Assembly (NCBI GenBank): GCA_030849805.1
Contig: JASANZ010001984.1
Span: 1 to 29,564, forward strand
Source of the DNA: Sergeia podlipaevii
Taxonomy: Eukaryota; Euglenozoa; Kinetoplastea; Trypanosomatida; Trypanosomatidae
Length of the DNA stretch: 29,564 bases
Direction: 5' to 3'
Shown: in pieces, positions 16,501-24,138 of the stretch
Numbering within the stretch: position 1 is the first letter of the stretch
How the letters are laid out: every line of letters starts with the position of its first letter
The notes under the pieces: generated by a model
Told to the model about the DNA's origin: nothing
Seen by the model: only the letters and a program-made list of their open reading frames with translations
Databases searched by the model: none
Made by a program: the position numbers and the translations under genes

Positions 16501-17464
16501 ATCCCCCAACGCAGGTGCTATCCACGGCAATGGAGTCCTCTTCCTGGTACTGCGCATACATGGGTATCTCCTTCAGTAGTCGATCCAGCAGAGCTCTACT
16601 TTCAAAAGTGAACCGAAGACAGTCCTTCAGTGAGCCACGCTCCGCCATATACATTTTGTTTATGAGAGTTTCAATCACGTGCTGGACAACGAGGCGGAGC
16701 GTCATGGGACACGGCTGTTGCGCCAGTGCACGCTCGTCGTCGTCGGCGATGGCATCCTCTGCCTTTGAATCGTTTTGATAGCGAATAATGAAACTGGGAG
16801 ATGCGTTGACACTGGTGGTGTTAAGGGGGAATCCTCCCCCGCTGCCTGCCTGCTGCCGCGTGCCACCACTACGTTGGGTAGGCGTCGGGCCAGCGGTGGT
16901 GGAACCGCTGGAAGGAAACCCGCTGTCTTCCTGGAACAGTGAAAGTGCTGCACTACTCGCTACTCTGTGCAGCGGTGCGACGTCTTCACCGTCTGCTGGC
17001 CCACGAGTGGAGCGACTCCCTGCTGTGTGTGAAGACACGTCTTCAAATCGGTCGTTGGGCTGAACACCAAACTGTGCAGCCAGCGACACGCGAGAGACCT
17101 CTTCGTAGTTCAACTGCCGCTGCAGACGGCGCATGATGCGCTTGTACACCTGCTCCAAGTTAGGGTGGAGATCATCGCCTAGCACTTGCACTACCCCCGG
17201 GGGAGCGGCGGCGCTAATGCTACCTGCGGGGCGTGAAGCCAGAATTGACGTGGTGCTGTGTACTCCTGCTACGTCACGCACATCACCACTGGCACCGTTG
17301 GCGTAGTCGTCGCCAGTAGTATCGTCGTGTGTACCGGGTGGTCTCTGCATTTTAGGGGGACGACTAGGGATGGAAACCGTGGCGTGGCGTGTATTCATAT
17401 TATTTACATATATTCGAGGTTCATTGTAGTCCTCGCTGGAAGTTGTGTATCGTCTAGGTGGCAT
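13544..17464 (-). CDS. coiled-coil hypothetical protein, 1306 aa
   Basis: Function not recognised. The ATG at 17464-17462 (M-P-P-R-R-Y-T-T) is the first in the predicted leader; an in-frame Met at residue 23 is an alternative. Ordered-looking parts are: residues about 96-141 (LEQVYKRIMRRLQRQLNYEE); 249-311 (VVQHVIETLINKMYMAERGS and the following helix); a heptad-rich coiled coil at about 531-646 (EKLEEYAKDLEVKLAEANRL and onward); and a long block at about 810-1200 that starts as coiled coil (EEKHKQLKNN, DQEIERLQRLMDLSY) and continues as a helical domain with the motifs FLPMLTPEYTLGYHPWP and LRVLCAGILLSPMSTTEVLH. Between them lie Ser/Asn/Ala/Gln-rich linkers, including poly-Ala and poly-Gln. 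No signal peptide or membrane span. The pattern suits a cytoskeletal, basal-body or flagellar structural protein; this is inference. Stop TAA at 13546-13544. Confidence 0.9.
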   Translation of the reverse strand: MPPRRYTTSSEDYNEPRIYVNNMNTRHATVSIPSRPPKMQRPPGTHDDTTGDDYANGASGDVRDVAGVHSTTSILASRPAGSISAAAPPGVVQVLGDDLHPNLEQVYKRIMRRLQRQLNYEEVSRVSLAAQFGVQPNDRFEDVSSHTAGSRSTRGPADGEDVAPLHRVASSAALSLFQEDSGFPSSGSTTAGPTPTQRSGGTRQQAGSGGGFPLNTTSVNASPSFIIRYQNDSKAEDAIADDDERALAQQPCPMTLRLVVQHVIETLINKMYMAERGSLKDCLRFTFESRALLDRLLKEIPMYAQYQEEDSIAVDSTCVGGSRRSIASGGPMSGLQLQNLYQEFRKQPIVLPRATFVQNPNSGAVHAQLGHAQEEALHTAHGGHSSSSQSVNDALPPTNRSVSFSQQQQQQRLSKVRGLSPQYATFASQLVGTAAGSDNASSNGEKESGQEEEEHPALPLGYGRSARLASAEDHEVSPGLLGLGEAGSGTATMTNIPWVESGGAGCLVSPSSSTIGQRGTQGSGRNAAAASRQAEYEAYCFRERRQTQMTSVATLTEENGSNIVTVAAYEKLEEYAKDLEVKLAEANRLKGEVENKLLFEGSYTERKARIIDYLRKTLFRECNMLRSQLAFAAQKEAQMRDRLISSTQVGSGVYNSNNTNSNAGGNANAALAGSVPGANRSFANSMRTHAPARFPISASSNSVAPTSPRSGQPVLTPTDASCGNFITTASPGGTPAAGLELSLGGGAGSPNTTTQPQSPSAAAAAAVNDNTNNSSASQDSAWKSKPPANAAAAAAAATTAAYNTATSDIISIQSLLDLALLAVEQGEVFPMSASAAMEFQPDVLRECMQKDIKTQGNELRSEFEEKHKQLKNNVLMMKVKHGYVLMAKDQEIERLQRLMDLSYVEKTLTENIHDLRNELWKVKNHVQEQIQGFRVMVATTITSVLNRTKLSDAIIVENTQLHNTLDAMKDMIDSAVSLFLPMLTPEYTLGYHPWPVKLRNSLDPLSHLIQMRYGTTEVVKLRPQMSLLSGVYLAIHKVATERLVVPDTSRPATGKYLRVLCAGILLSPMSTTEVLHEVRQRYSTEGQITKKLARVNMKILWNVYRQRTYVDRSVGAMLEGGLDPHTTTLPVAGMVNLLAVERGNLMKTRAALQKERLDNAREVYRLWKERQVDIFDGYPPPPLVPNRLTLLSEAQALAKEGEQNPGMAVSMRRRLRSSGQIGQSGRNSVIMGRPSLTSTVSRSTLVNAASQQRVGADERSSMSTSGGLSENAFASHVFSSGGEESARKNRQSTIISEFLQASEGSV

Positions 17465-17617
17465 GAATTTTTTTTTTAAATGCTCCTTGTCTCTCTCTCT
17501 CTCTCTCCCTCGCCCTTCTCTAATATATATATATTATACGTGTGTGTGCGTATGTGTGTGTGTGTGCGCGTGCTTGTTTCTTCTACTTTTCCTTTGGTTC
17601 TGTCCGCTTGTGCGCTA

Positions 17618-17619
17618 CT
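17618..17619 (-). promoter_or_regulatory. candidate trans-splice acceptor for the 1306-aa gene
   Basis: The minus strand has a tract CTCTCTCGCTTTCTCCACC (about 17667-17686), then T-rich sequence, then ATTAG with the AG at 17619-17618 and another at 17616-17615. From here the leader of about 150 nt has no ATG before 17464. A second plausible acceptor, with a cleaner TTTTTCTTCTTCCATAG tract, lies at 17746-17745; a leader made from that one would carry an upstream frame. Confidence 0.4.
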
Positions 17620-18128
17620 AATGTATTGATCATGAAAAATAAAACAATGTAGGGAATTGAATGGTGGAGAAAGCGAGAGAGTTTTCATGAGTACAGCACA
17701 GTTTAGTGACTCTATAGCGCAAAGTGCCTTCATGTCGCGAGACCCTATGGAAGAAGAAAAACTGCAACGACATAAAATACTGTTTTTTTTTTTGGTATTC
17801 ATGTAATGAAAGTGTACCAGTGACCCACCCCTTAGCACACACGCATATATAGATGTATATATATGCATGAGGAATTTCTGTGTGGGAAAAAAAAGCAAAC
17901 AAACCACCATCGCGAGGCAAGTAAAACAAAAAAAAGGCGAGTGTACAATGATAACAATAATGAAAACTACCGCCACACCTCTCACACTCTCCGCAAAGAA
18001 CAACAACAACATCAGCAACCCTAGACTAACCCATTGCCGCACACATGTACAGAGTCACAACATGGCCTCCTTCCCATCTATCCTCTCCCCTAAGGAAAAA
18101 TAAGAAAAGGACAAGAGCGCACAGCTAT
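17620..18128. other. spacer between the 1218-aa and 1306-aa genes
   Basis: About 0.5 kb with no convincing gene. On the minus strand one frame stays open from the ATG at 18012 to a TAA at 17478-17476 (178 codons), but its C-terminal part is made of CA, TA and GA repeats. A pyrimidine tract followed by AG (18091-18090) lies only about 40 nt after the stop of the upstream gene. Confidence 0.6.
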
Positions 18129-21100
18129 TCATTTCGCCCTTTCGCTGCTGTTTTTTTTTCGATTGAGAACACTCATTATATGCAGTTCTGCTGCGGATGG
18201 TGGAGGTGCGCGTGGGGATGGAGAGACCGCGTTTTCGTCCATGTCCAAGCCTATAAGTCTGAGTGGTGTGATAGGCGTAGTGGGGGAGCAGCAGCAGCGG
18301 CAGCCATCAATGCCCTCTACCGGGGCCATCTGCCGTGTCTCCCAATTTTTCTCATGGTACACATCTCCACAGTCATAGACTACGCCAGCAGTGCTGTTGC
18401 TTCTGCTATTGTGGTGCTTACCACCACACGAAGATGGAGGCGACGGGGGCGGGGGGAGAAGAGGCCGACTGCTGCTGCTGCCGCTGCGGTCCCGCGGCTC
18501 GTTGAGGACAGCGCCGCCAGCTGGAGATGGGGACTGGAAGAGTAGCTTCCGTGAAGACAGCAGAAGGCGTCGCTGCTGTTCTTGTGCCTGCTGCTGCTGA
18601 TGCTGCTGTTTCGTGTGGTTGCTGTCAACTTCGGCGTCATTATCAGGAGCGGATGGCGGTGGTGGTGCCGGAGATAATAGAACTCCGCTTCGGACTGGCC
18701 GACGCTGGGGACTACAACGAGGAGGGTGGGCTTCATCGTCATGACCACCGCTGCTGTTCTTGCTGCTGCTACTACGACACTCCTCTTTGTGAGGCAAAAG
18801 ATGCACAAGGGGCGGGGAGGGAACGCCATCGCTGTCTGTCTCCACGTCTTGCTCACTGACAAGGGCCTTCTTCGCGTTGGCATTGCCAGCGGCAAGGCCA
18901 TTGCCCGTGCCATTTGTGGAGCGCGAGAGAGGATGGCAAGCCTCAGGCGCAGCACCCCTTTCTGGTAGTAGTGTTGGTGACATGAGTACAACAGCAGCGG
19001 CTGCCGCATGACTTCCTTCAGAAATAGAAAGCGACTCCTCCACGTACATCGTTTGTGGCTCCATGTGTTGCCGCCGAACTCGCTCAGGCAAGCGCCGCGG
19101 CGGCAGCCGTGATGCACGCCTGCCAGAGACTCTAGTAACAAGACTTGGCTTGACCACGTTGAGCTCCTCACTCGCATCGTTATGTAGAAAAACAGACTGT
19201 TCGGCCACAGTGCTTTCGACCTCTCCGACCCCTACTGCTGATGCTGCTGCTGCTGCCTGCGTAGGGTGTGCGATGGGGCTGCGCGTATGCCTATCTTCAC
19301 TGCAGAGGGCGGTGACACTAGAACTGTCAATGCAATGAGGCTTTGCAGTAGCTACAGAATCATCTTCCGCTGCTACTGCTACCGCTGCTGCAGATGTGCT
19401 TCCCTCCGACTCACATTCTGCGCTGAGTAGTAGTGGATCTTGCGGATCTGGAGGAGGCGGCGGCTTGACGTCGGGAGGCGTTGCGGAGAATGCGGCTGGG
19501 ATCGCCGCGTCAGTTCTTCTGAAGCTGTTCCGCTCAGCTGCGGCGGTGGCGGTGGCTGGAGCCGAAGCTCTGTTGTCTAACAATTCGAGATTGCCAGGAC
19601 GCTTATTGTCATGATGATGCGCTTCTTCATTGGCAATGCAGATGTTAGAAGCAGCAGACTTCTCAGAGGGAAGGGAGAGAGCGCTGCTTGCTTGAATAGG
19701 CATGTTCTCTTGCTGTTGCTGCTGTTGTTTCTGATGGTCGTGGCCCTGCTGCTGTCCTTGTGTTCGTCGCGTGACACTCGACATCACTACCTTCATTAGA
19801 CCTGAGAAGAGGGCCACAAGTTCTTCTGAGTGCGTCTTCGCAATCCTCGATCGCTCCTTTGCTTCTTCTTGGGAGAGCGCTAGAAGATCCTCGGTGGCGT
19901 ACATGGCGACCCCCATGCGGGGATGGCGCCGCTGCCGCGCGCCATCGGGCGGCCTCGCTTCTTCGTCCCGATCCCCTTCCTCCTCCTCATCGTAGTAGTT
20001 GTCATGATGATGGTATTCATAGAAATCGCTGTAGGCGTCCCCAGCAATGTCCTCAGTATTTCCATCGTCGTCGTCGTGCTGCATTTCGTTTTCCATCCGC
20101 CACAAATGCGGTGGTGGGCGTGTGCGGCCGCCACAGTGGCTTCCAAGAGGCAGCGTAGATGGTACCTCGCACGCTGTCTCCCACGCTGTTGCTGCTGCTG
20201 CTGACGGGTCACTGACATCCACCGCAAGGCTTACAGAGCGCGGCAGGAGGCTCTCTGTCATGGGACTTACCACGCAGGAGAGCGACACTGGTCGCTGCCC
20301 ATGCGGTGATGTAGTGGTCCGCTCGAGGATGTTCTCTCGAGCATACTTTTCTTCGTCTCGTACGCGGAGATCGCATGCTTCGTGTCCCTCTACAAGGGGA
20401 TTTCTACTACTACTACTTCGTCTGTTTCGCTGCTCATGCAAGGGAGTGAAATGACGATGATTTCCTGTTGGCATGCTGCCGCCATCGGTCCTCAAGGACG
20501 GCTTTTGAGAGCCGGTGTTGTAGATGGTGGAGCGCGCCCCTGCCGCAGCGGCAATCATGCCGGCTAAGATGGGGTTCACACTGGCAGGAATGCTGGTGTT
20601 CCTATGAGGAGGGGCCACGGCTGAGGCTCCGCGTACAGCTGTCGCGAAGTAACGTGCAGAAGAAAATACCTGTTTTGGCGATGGTGAGGCCGGCGATGCA
20701 GCTTCCTGCTGATGTCTCATTTCCGTTTTGGATTCCTTCTTGTGCCCATAAACACTCCGCTCATGATGCTTATCGATGTCACCACTGCGACTGCATTGCT
20801 GGGGTCCATCATACATATCTCTACTGGCTCGCTGCTGCTGTTGCAAGGGCAATGCCACCACTTCCTGCTGCACTAAATGTCTGGCCAAGGCACCAGAGAC
20901 ATCAAGCGCTTTTATCCCCTTGAGCACAACGCTGGCGCTAGAGACGACGTCTTCAATGGTACGGCCTGGCAGCGTGTCGACGAGAGGGTGACTCCAAGTG
21001 CCAATGCCTTCGTCTCCATCATGGCAAAATCCTCTTCCTCTGTTCTTTACGCAAGGGGAGTCCTCCTCAGTGCCATCCTCCACAGACCTTCCGTGACTAT

Positions 21101-21785
21101 GCTGCCCTCGACACCCATGAGCTCTACTACGCACTCCGCTCGGGGACCGCAGTGGGGCGTCCAGTGGCACACGCGTTTGCATTTCCCTGATCCACTGCAC
21201 CGACGGCCGCAACTCTGTACGCCAGCGCTCGACAGCACTTCTCGTTCTCGCCGCTCTGCCCTTCCCCTTAGTAAGCGTGCGCGCTCCATCATGACCACTG
21301 CCACCACTACTGCCTCGTCGCGTCAAGTAATGTGTAGAGGCGGCAATGGAAGACGGTGGCTCGTGAAAATACAAAGCCCTCCCTTGTCTATAGGATGCTT
21401 CTCTACCGCCGTTCCTACCATCGGCATAGCTTTTCCCAGCCTCCGTTTCTGAACTGGAGCCTTCAACACGATGATGACCGTTGTTGCCCTCCATATGAAG
21501 TAATTCCGCTTGAGCATGATCCGCGGCGTGATCGACCACGCGACGCCAACAGTCCACAAGACTGGCTATCACACGACTGAGGAGAATCACTTCCGCCTGA
21601 CGCTCCGCAAGAAGCTCCTGCTGTTGGTTCTGTTGAGAAGAACATGAAGGAGAAGACAAGACAGAGCGAAAGTCAGGCGCGTCGTCGTCGACTCTTCGCG
21701 AATCCGAACTATTTTCATTCATACTGAGACGCCTTCTTGTGCTATGACTTCTGCCTTTTGTTGTCCTGTTGCTACTATGAAGCAT
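18129..21785 (-). CDS. low-complexity hypothetical protein, 1218 aa
   Basis: Function not recognised. The frame extends to 21806 from a GTG, but the first ATG is at 21785-21783 (M-L-H-S-S-N-R); it is also the first after a strong acceptor at 21899-21898. A second in-frame ATG at 21722 (M-N-E-N-S-S-D-S) is an alternative. The chain is rich in Ser, Ala, Arg, His, Gln and Pro. Likely helical parts are at about 50-102 (LLAERQAEVILLSRVIASLV, then DCWRRVVDHAADHAQAELL), 263-320 (TIEDVVSSASVVLKGIKALD) and 621-675 (EDLLALSQEEAKERSRIAK, then EELVALFSGLMKVV). Residues about 567-613 form a very acidic Asp/Glu/Tyr/His tract. The C-terminus has a short ordered motif (LRLIGLDMDENAVSPSPRAP). Poly-Gln, poly-Pro and poly-Ser runs are common. 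No membrane span, signal peptide or catalytic motif is visible. Many Ser-Pro and Arg-x-x-Ser sites would fit a phosphoprotein. Stop TGA at 18131-18129. Confidence 0.88.
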   Translation of the reverse strand: MLHSSNRTTKGRSHSTRRRLSMNENSSDSRRVDDDAPDFRSVLSSPSCSSQQNQQQELLAERQAEVILLSRVIASLVDCWRRVVDHAADHAQAELLHMEGNNGHHRVEGSSSETEAGKSYADGRNGGREASYRQGRALYFHEPPSSIAASTHYLTRRGSSGGSGHDGARTLTKGKGRAARTRSAVERWRTELRPSVQWIREMQTRVPLDAPLRSPSGVRSRAHGCRGQHSHGRSVEDGTEEDSPCVKNRGRGFCHDGDEGIGTWSHPLVDTLPGRTIEDVVSSASVVLKGIKALDVSGALARHLVQQEVVALPLQQQQRASRDMYDGPQQCSRSGDIDKHHERSVYGHKKESKTEMRHQQEAASPASPSPKQVFSSARYFATAVRGASAVAPPHRNTSIPASVNPILAGMIAAAAGARSTIYNTGSQKPSLRTDGGSMPTGNHRHFTPLHEQRNRRSSSSRNPLVEGHEACDLRVRDEEKYARENILERTTTSPHGQRPVSLSCVVSPMTESLLPRSVSLAVDVSDPSAAAATAWETACEVPSTLPLGSHCGGRTRPPPHLWRMENEMQHDDDDGNTEDIAGDAYSDFYEYHHHDNYYDEEEEGDRDEEARPPDGARQRRHPRMGVAMYATEDLLALSQEEAKERSRIAKTHSEELVALFSGLMKVVMSSVTRRTQGQQQGHDHQKQQQQQQENMPIQASSALSLPSEKSAASNICIANEEAHHHDNKRPGNLELLDNRASAPATATAAAERNSFRRTDAAIPAAFSATPPDVKPPPPPDPQDPLLLSAECESEGSTSAAAVAVAAEDDSVATAKPHCIDSSSVTALCSEDRHTRSPIAHPTQAAAAASAVGVGEVESTVAEQSVFLHNDASEELNVVKPSLVTRVSGRRASRLPPRRLPERVRRQHMEPQTMYVEESLSISEGSHAAAAAVVLMSPTLLPERGAAPEACHPLSRSTNGTGNGLAAGNANAKKALVSEQDVETDSDGVPSPPLVHLLPHKEECRSSSSKNSSGGHDDEAHPPRCSPQRRPVRSGVLLSPAPPPPSAPDNDAEVDSNHTKQQHQQQQAQEQQRRLLLSSRKLLFQSPSPAGGAVLNEPRDRSGSSSSRPLLPPPPSPPSSCGGKHHNSRSNSTAGVVYDCGDVYHEKNWETRQMAPVEGIDGCRCCCSPTTPITPLRLIGLDMDENAVSPSPRAPPPSAAELHIMSVLNRKKNSSERAK

Positions 21786-21897
21786 TATGATAACAAGCAC
21801 TAACACACACGTTTATTTTTTGGAAGTATTCTTTCCTTGTGCCTCGTTTTTTTTTTTCCCCCACAATGAGCTGCACGCGTTTTTCACTCGAAAATAC

Positions 21898-21899
21898 CT
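21898..21899 (-). promoter_or_regulatory. trans-splice acceptor for the 1218-aa gene
   Basis: One of the best acceptor-like sites in the window: the minus strand reads GTTCTTTTTTTTTCTTTTTC, then CAAG with AG at 21899-21898. The leader of about 112 nt has no ATG before 21785, which supports the chosen start. Confidence 0.5.
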
Positions 21900-22058
21900 T
21901 GGAAAAAGAAAAAAAAAGAACTAATGAAGGACCTTCAGTGTCTTTGGCTAAATGGCTCCGCGCTATCTATGTATTGTTAATTTCCTATGCAATAATAAAA
22001 AGGGAAGGAGGGGGGGGGGAGAAATTGATAAAAGGACGTGCAGGTCCATCCAGCTTCC

Positions 22059-22076
22059 GTGCCAACGCGTTGGTGC
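22059..22076. other. palindromic hairpin (core CCAACGCGTTGG)
   Basis: A perfect 12-bp palindrome at 22062-22073, extended by wobble pairs and a G-C pair to 22059-22076. A second small inverted repeat (GGAC-GTGCAG-GTCC, 22034-22047) lies just before it. Both are in the complex island of the long 3' UTR. Confidence 0.6.
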
Positions 22077-22098
22077 TTGCTCTGTCCCACACATCAGG

Positions 22099-22252
22099 GA
22101 CTTTGTTCTCATGGGAGATCTCAATGGATTTGTGGACGACTGCTCTCCGTGTCCCATCAGCTAGCCCCTGCATTCTAATTGGCTTAGGTAGACGGAGGTT
22201 TGAGTTAGATAACCCATCAGGTCAAGCATCGCTTTCGCATAGTCGCGCGTAA
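22099..22252 (+). pseudogene. possible relic of an AP-endonuclease-like (retroelement or EEP) sequence
   Basis: On the plus strand, antisense to the gene array, 22099-22140 encodes D-F-V-L-M-G-D-L-N-G-F-V-D-D. The hydrophobic run followed by G-D-L/F-N is the shape of the catalytic GD(F/L)N motif of the endonuclease/exonuclease/phosphatase superfamily, including non-LTR retrotransposon endonucleases. That frame stops at TAG 22162-22164, and a different frame (RRRFELDNPSGQASLSHSR) stays open to 22252, which would need a frameshift. The fragment is too short to assign. The minus strand is also open across this stretch, so chance similarity is quite possible. Confidence 0.2.
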
Positions 22253-22326
22253 GTTTATTTCAGCAATAGTAACAGCAATGATATCTGCAGATCTTTCTAG
22301 GAGCTGCAGTACCGGTGTAGACACAA

Positions 22327-22350
22327 GGGGAGGGGGGTGGGGGTAAAGGG
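22327..22350 (+). other. G-quadruplex motif 1
   Basis: Four G-runs of 4, 6, 5 and 3 with loops A, T and TAAA (22327-22350), a canonical G3+ quadruplex pattern on the plus strand. Because genes are read from the minus strand, the G-rich strand is the template and the RNA would be C-rich here. Confidence 0.75.
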
Positions 22351-22525
22351 TTTAGTAGAAGGATCAGGGGAGAGCATATACAATAATGAGATGTAGTATT
22401 AGGATGACCGCTTTTCTCAGTCCCCAAGTTCTCCTATATATTTTTTTTCCTACTGCAACATCCAACTCATAGTTCACTACGTGTCGCGTCTCGACATAAT
22501 ACAACTACTTCTGGTCGCACTTACA

Positions 22526-22549
22526 TGTGTGTGTGTGTGTGTGTGTGTG
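22526..22549. repeat. (TG)12 microsatellite
   Basis: Twelve uninterrupted TG units, followed by a short GC-alternating stretch; likely length-variable. Confidence 0.95.
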
Positions 22550-22570
22550 CGCACGCAAATAGCGATTCGC

Positions 22571-22684
22571 AATAATAATAATAATAAAGATTTATTTATT
22601 TATATATTTGTGTCTATATAAGAGTGAACAAAGCAAAAGGAAAGAGAAAGAGATTATATATATATATAGAGAGAGAGAGAGAGA
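22571..22684. repeat. cluster of AAT, TA and GA microsatellites
   Basis: AAT units at 22571-22586, T/A-rich sequence, then (TA)7 at 22655-22668 joined directly to (GA)8 at 22669-22684. Confidence 0.85.
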
Positions 22685-23328
22685 ATAAAATCAAATGAAA
22701 GGAAAGAAGAGCACAATAGACTTGTTCATGCGCGTTGCTTAGCAAGAGACCAGTCCTTTTTTTTTTTTTAAGTCTGTGTCTACAGTCTCAATCAGTCTTA
22801 CTTTTTCTTTTTCTTTGTACTGTACCAGCTCGTGTACATATATGTATATATATATATCTTGTTTTGTCCTTTCTTTGTATGTGTACTTACTATTTACACA
22901 GCGCGTTCGGCAATAATTCTAGTTAAACATCGGATAGAGTTCAAATATATATGTATATATGATAGGAAAAAAAAAAGGCGCTCCCAATCATCAGAAAAGG
23001 TACAAGGAGAAACAAAATGAAAGACTGGGTGAAAATACCAAGGTATCCGCAAGTTATCACGCAAGGTAATACTAAGCACGCTCAAGTAAATAATAATAAT
23101 AATAGTACTAGCAAAAAGGTATGTATATAGATGTATAAATGTGCATGATGCCAGTACTTGCTCTAAAAAAAAAAATGCAGTACCCATGCCCGTAGTCGTA
23201 CTTGTAGTTTACATAGAAGATGTCACATCATCCACAAAAAGAAAAAGAAGAAGACATTACAAGATTGAAAGAAGCACTCGGTCGCTCATTTCGCGGTAAG
23301 TTTGCTCTTGCATGAGAGAGGGAGAGAA

Positions 23329-23357
23329 GGGGGCTGGGGAGGAGGGGGGTGGCTGGG
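23329..23357 (+). other. G-quadruplex motif 2
   Basis: G-runs of 5, 4, 6 and 3 separated by CT, AGGA and TGGCT fit the G3+N1-7 pattern. It is on the plus strand, as for motif 1, about 1 kb from it and within the same predicted 3' UTR. Confidence 0.75.
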
Positions 23358-24096
23358 AAGTAAGGAAAAACAACAAAAAAAATGATAACAGATAAAAAAT
23401 AAATAAAAGAAAGGGAGGATATTAAAGACATCAGTTACAGAAAAAAAAGAAAAGGAAAAATAAGGCCACACACAACTAATATAACAGAAGAGGAAAAAAC
23501 AAGATGGTCTTTCAGTACAAAGAAGAGAAGCGTTCCTTCTTTTTTTTTTCTACTGCACTCTTCCTGTTCTTCTTTCCTTTCCATCCTCATCCTTCTATAT
23601 ATTTTTTTTCTGCTCCAAGTATGTCTTCATTGGAAAAAAAAAATTGTTTTTATTTTTCTCGTTTCAGTGAATCATTTTTTTCACTCTTCCTTTTCGTTCG
23701 CTCCCTCCTTCCCACTTCTACTTTTTGCTTTTGTTTCAAGCGTTTGGGTTCTCTCTCTCTCTCTCTCAGCATCAAAAAAATAAAAGAAAAAAGGGTGCTG
23801 CACACATACGCGCATGTAAATGAACTCGAATCATAGCGAACGAGCGCGGCTTTTTTTGTTGTTGTTGTGGTCACTGCTGTTTCACACGCTCAACGTGTAG
23901 ATGATAATAACACCGATGACAACGAATCAAATCGTTTCTCCATATAGCCATATCTCTTTCCTCCCAAAAAGAAAAAAAGAAACACAAAGCAAAACATGTA
24001 GGCATAAAGGCAAACAAAAATACAGTTAACTAGAAAATACAGCACAACACAACACAAAACGCACAGCATCACATATATATATGCACGCAGCCACGA

Positions 24097-24114
24097 CACA
24101 CACACACACACACA
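24097..24114. repeat. (CA)9 microsatellite
   Basis: Nine CA units followed by a GA-rich stretch that runs towards the stop codon of the 863-aa gene. Confidence 0.9.
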
Positions 24115-24138
24115 GAGACAGAGAGAAAGAGAGCATAC

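Larger units (their letters stand above)
21900..24138. other. long spacer, predicted 3' UTR of the 863-aa gene
   Basis: About 2.2 kb with no confident gene. It is not uniform. 21940-22400 is more complex and GC-richer than the rest and contains short palindromes, a GDLNG-type peptide on the plus strand and a G-quadruplex motif. 22520-22690 is a cluster of TG, AAT, TA and GA microsatellites. 23280-23360 is purine-rich with a second G-quadruplex motif. 23500-23780 is pyrimidine-rich on the plus strand. 24060-24130 is CA- and GA-rich next to the stop codon of the 863-aa gene. Confidence 0.65.

Noticed and set aside
21786..21806. N-terminal extension of the 1218-aa protein
   Set aside because: Starts at GTG; the first ATG is at 21785.
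21939..21962. Similarity of TTTGGCTAAATGGCT to U2 snRNA
   Set aside because: Only about 12 bases match, on the reverse complement, and the rest of the RNA is absent. No snRNA or tRNA genes with A and B boxes were seen anywhere in the window.
21839..22252. 137-codon plus-strand frame as a real gene
   Set aside because: It is on the opposite strand to the array, crosses a poly-G run, starts in a T-rich tract and shows no whole-length protein character. Only the short endonuclease-like resemblance was kept, as a finding.
22343..22354. GGGTAAAGGGTTTAG as a telomere-like repeat
   Set aside because: There is a single imperfect GGGTTTAG unit and no tandem TTAGGG; it belongs to the G-quadruplex block.
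22894..23187. 97-codon minus-strand frame with ATG and hydrophobic segments in the long spacer
   Set aside because: Composition is Phe/Ile/Tyr-rich from AT repeats; there is no good acceptor close upstream and no recognisable motif.
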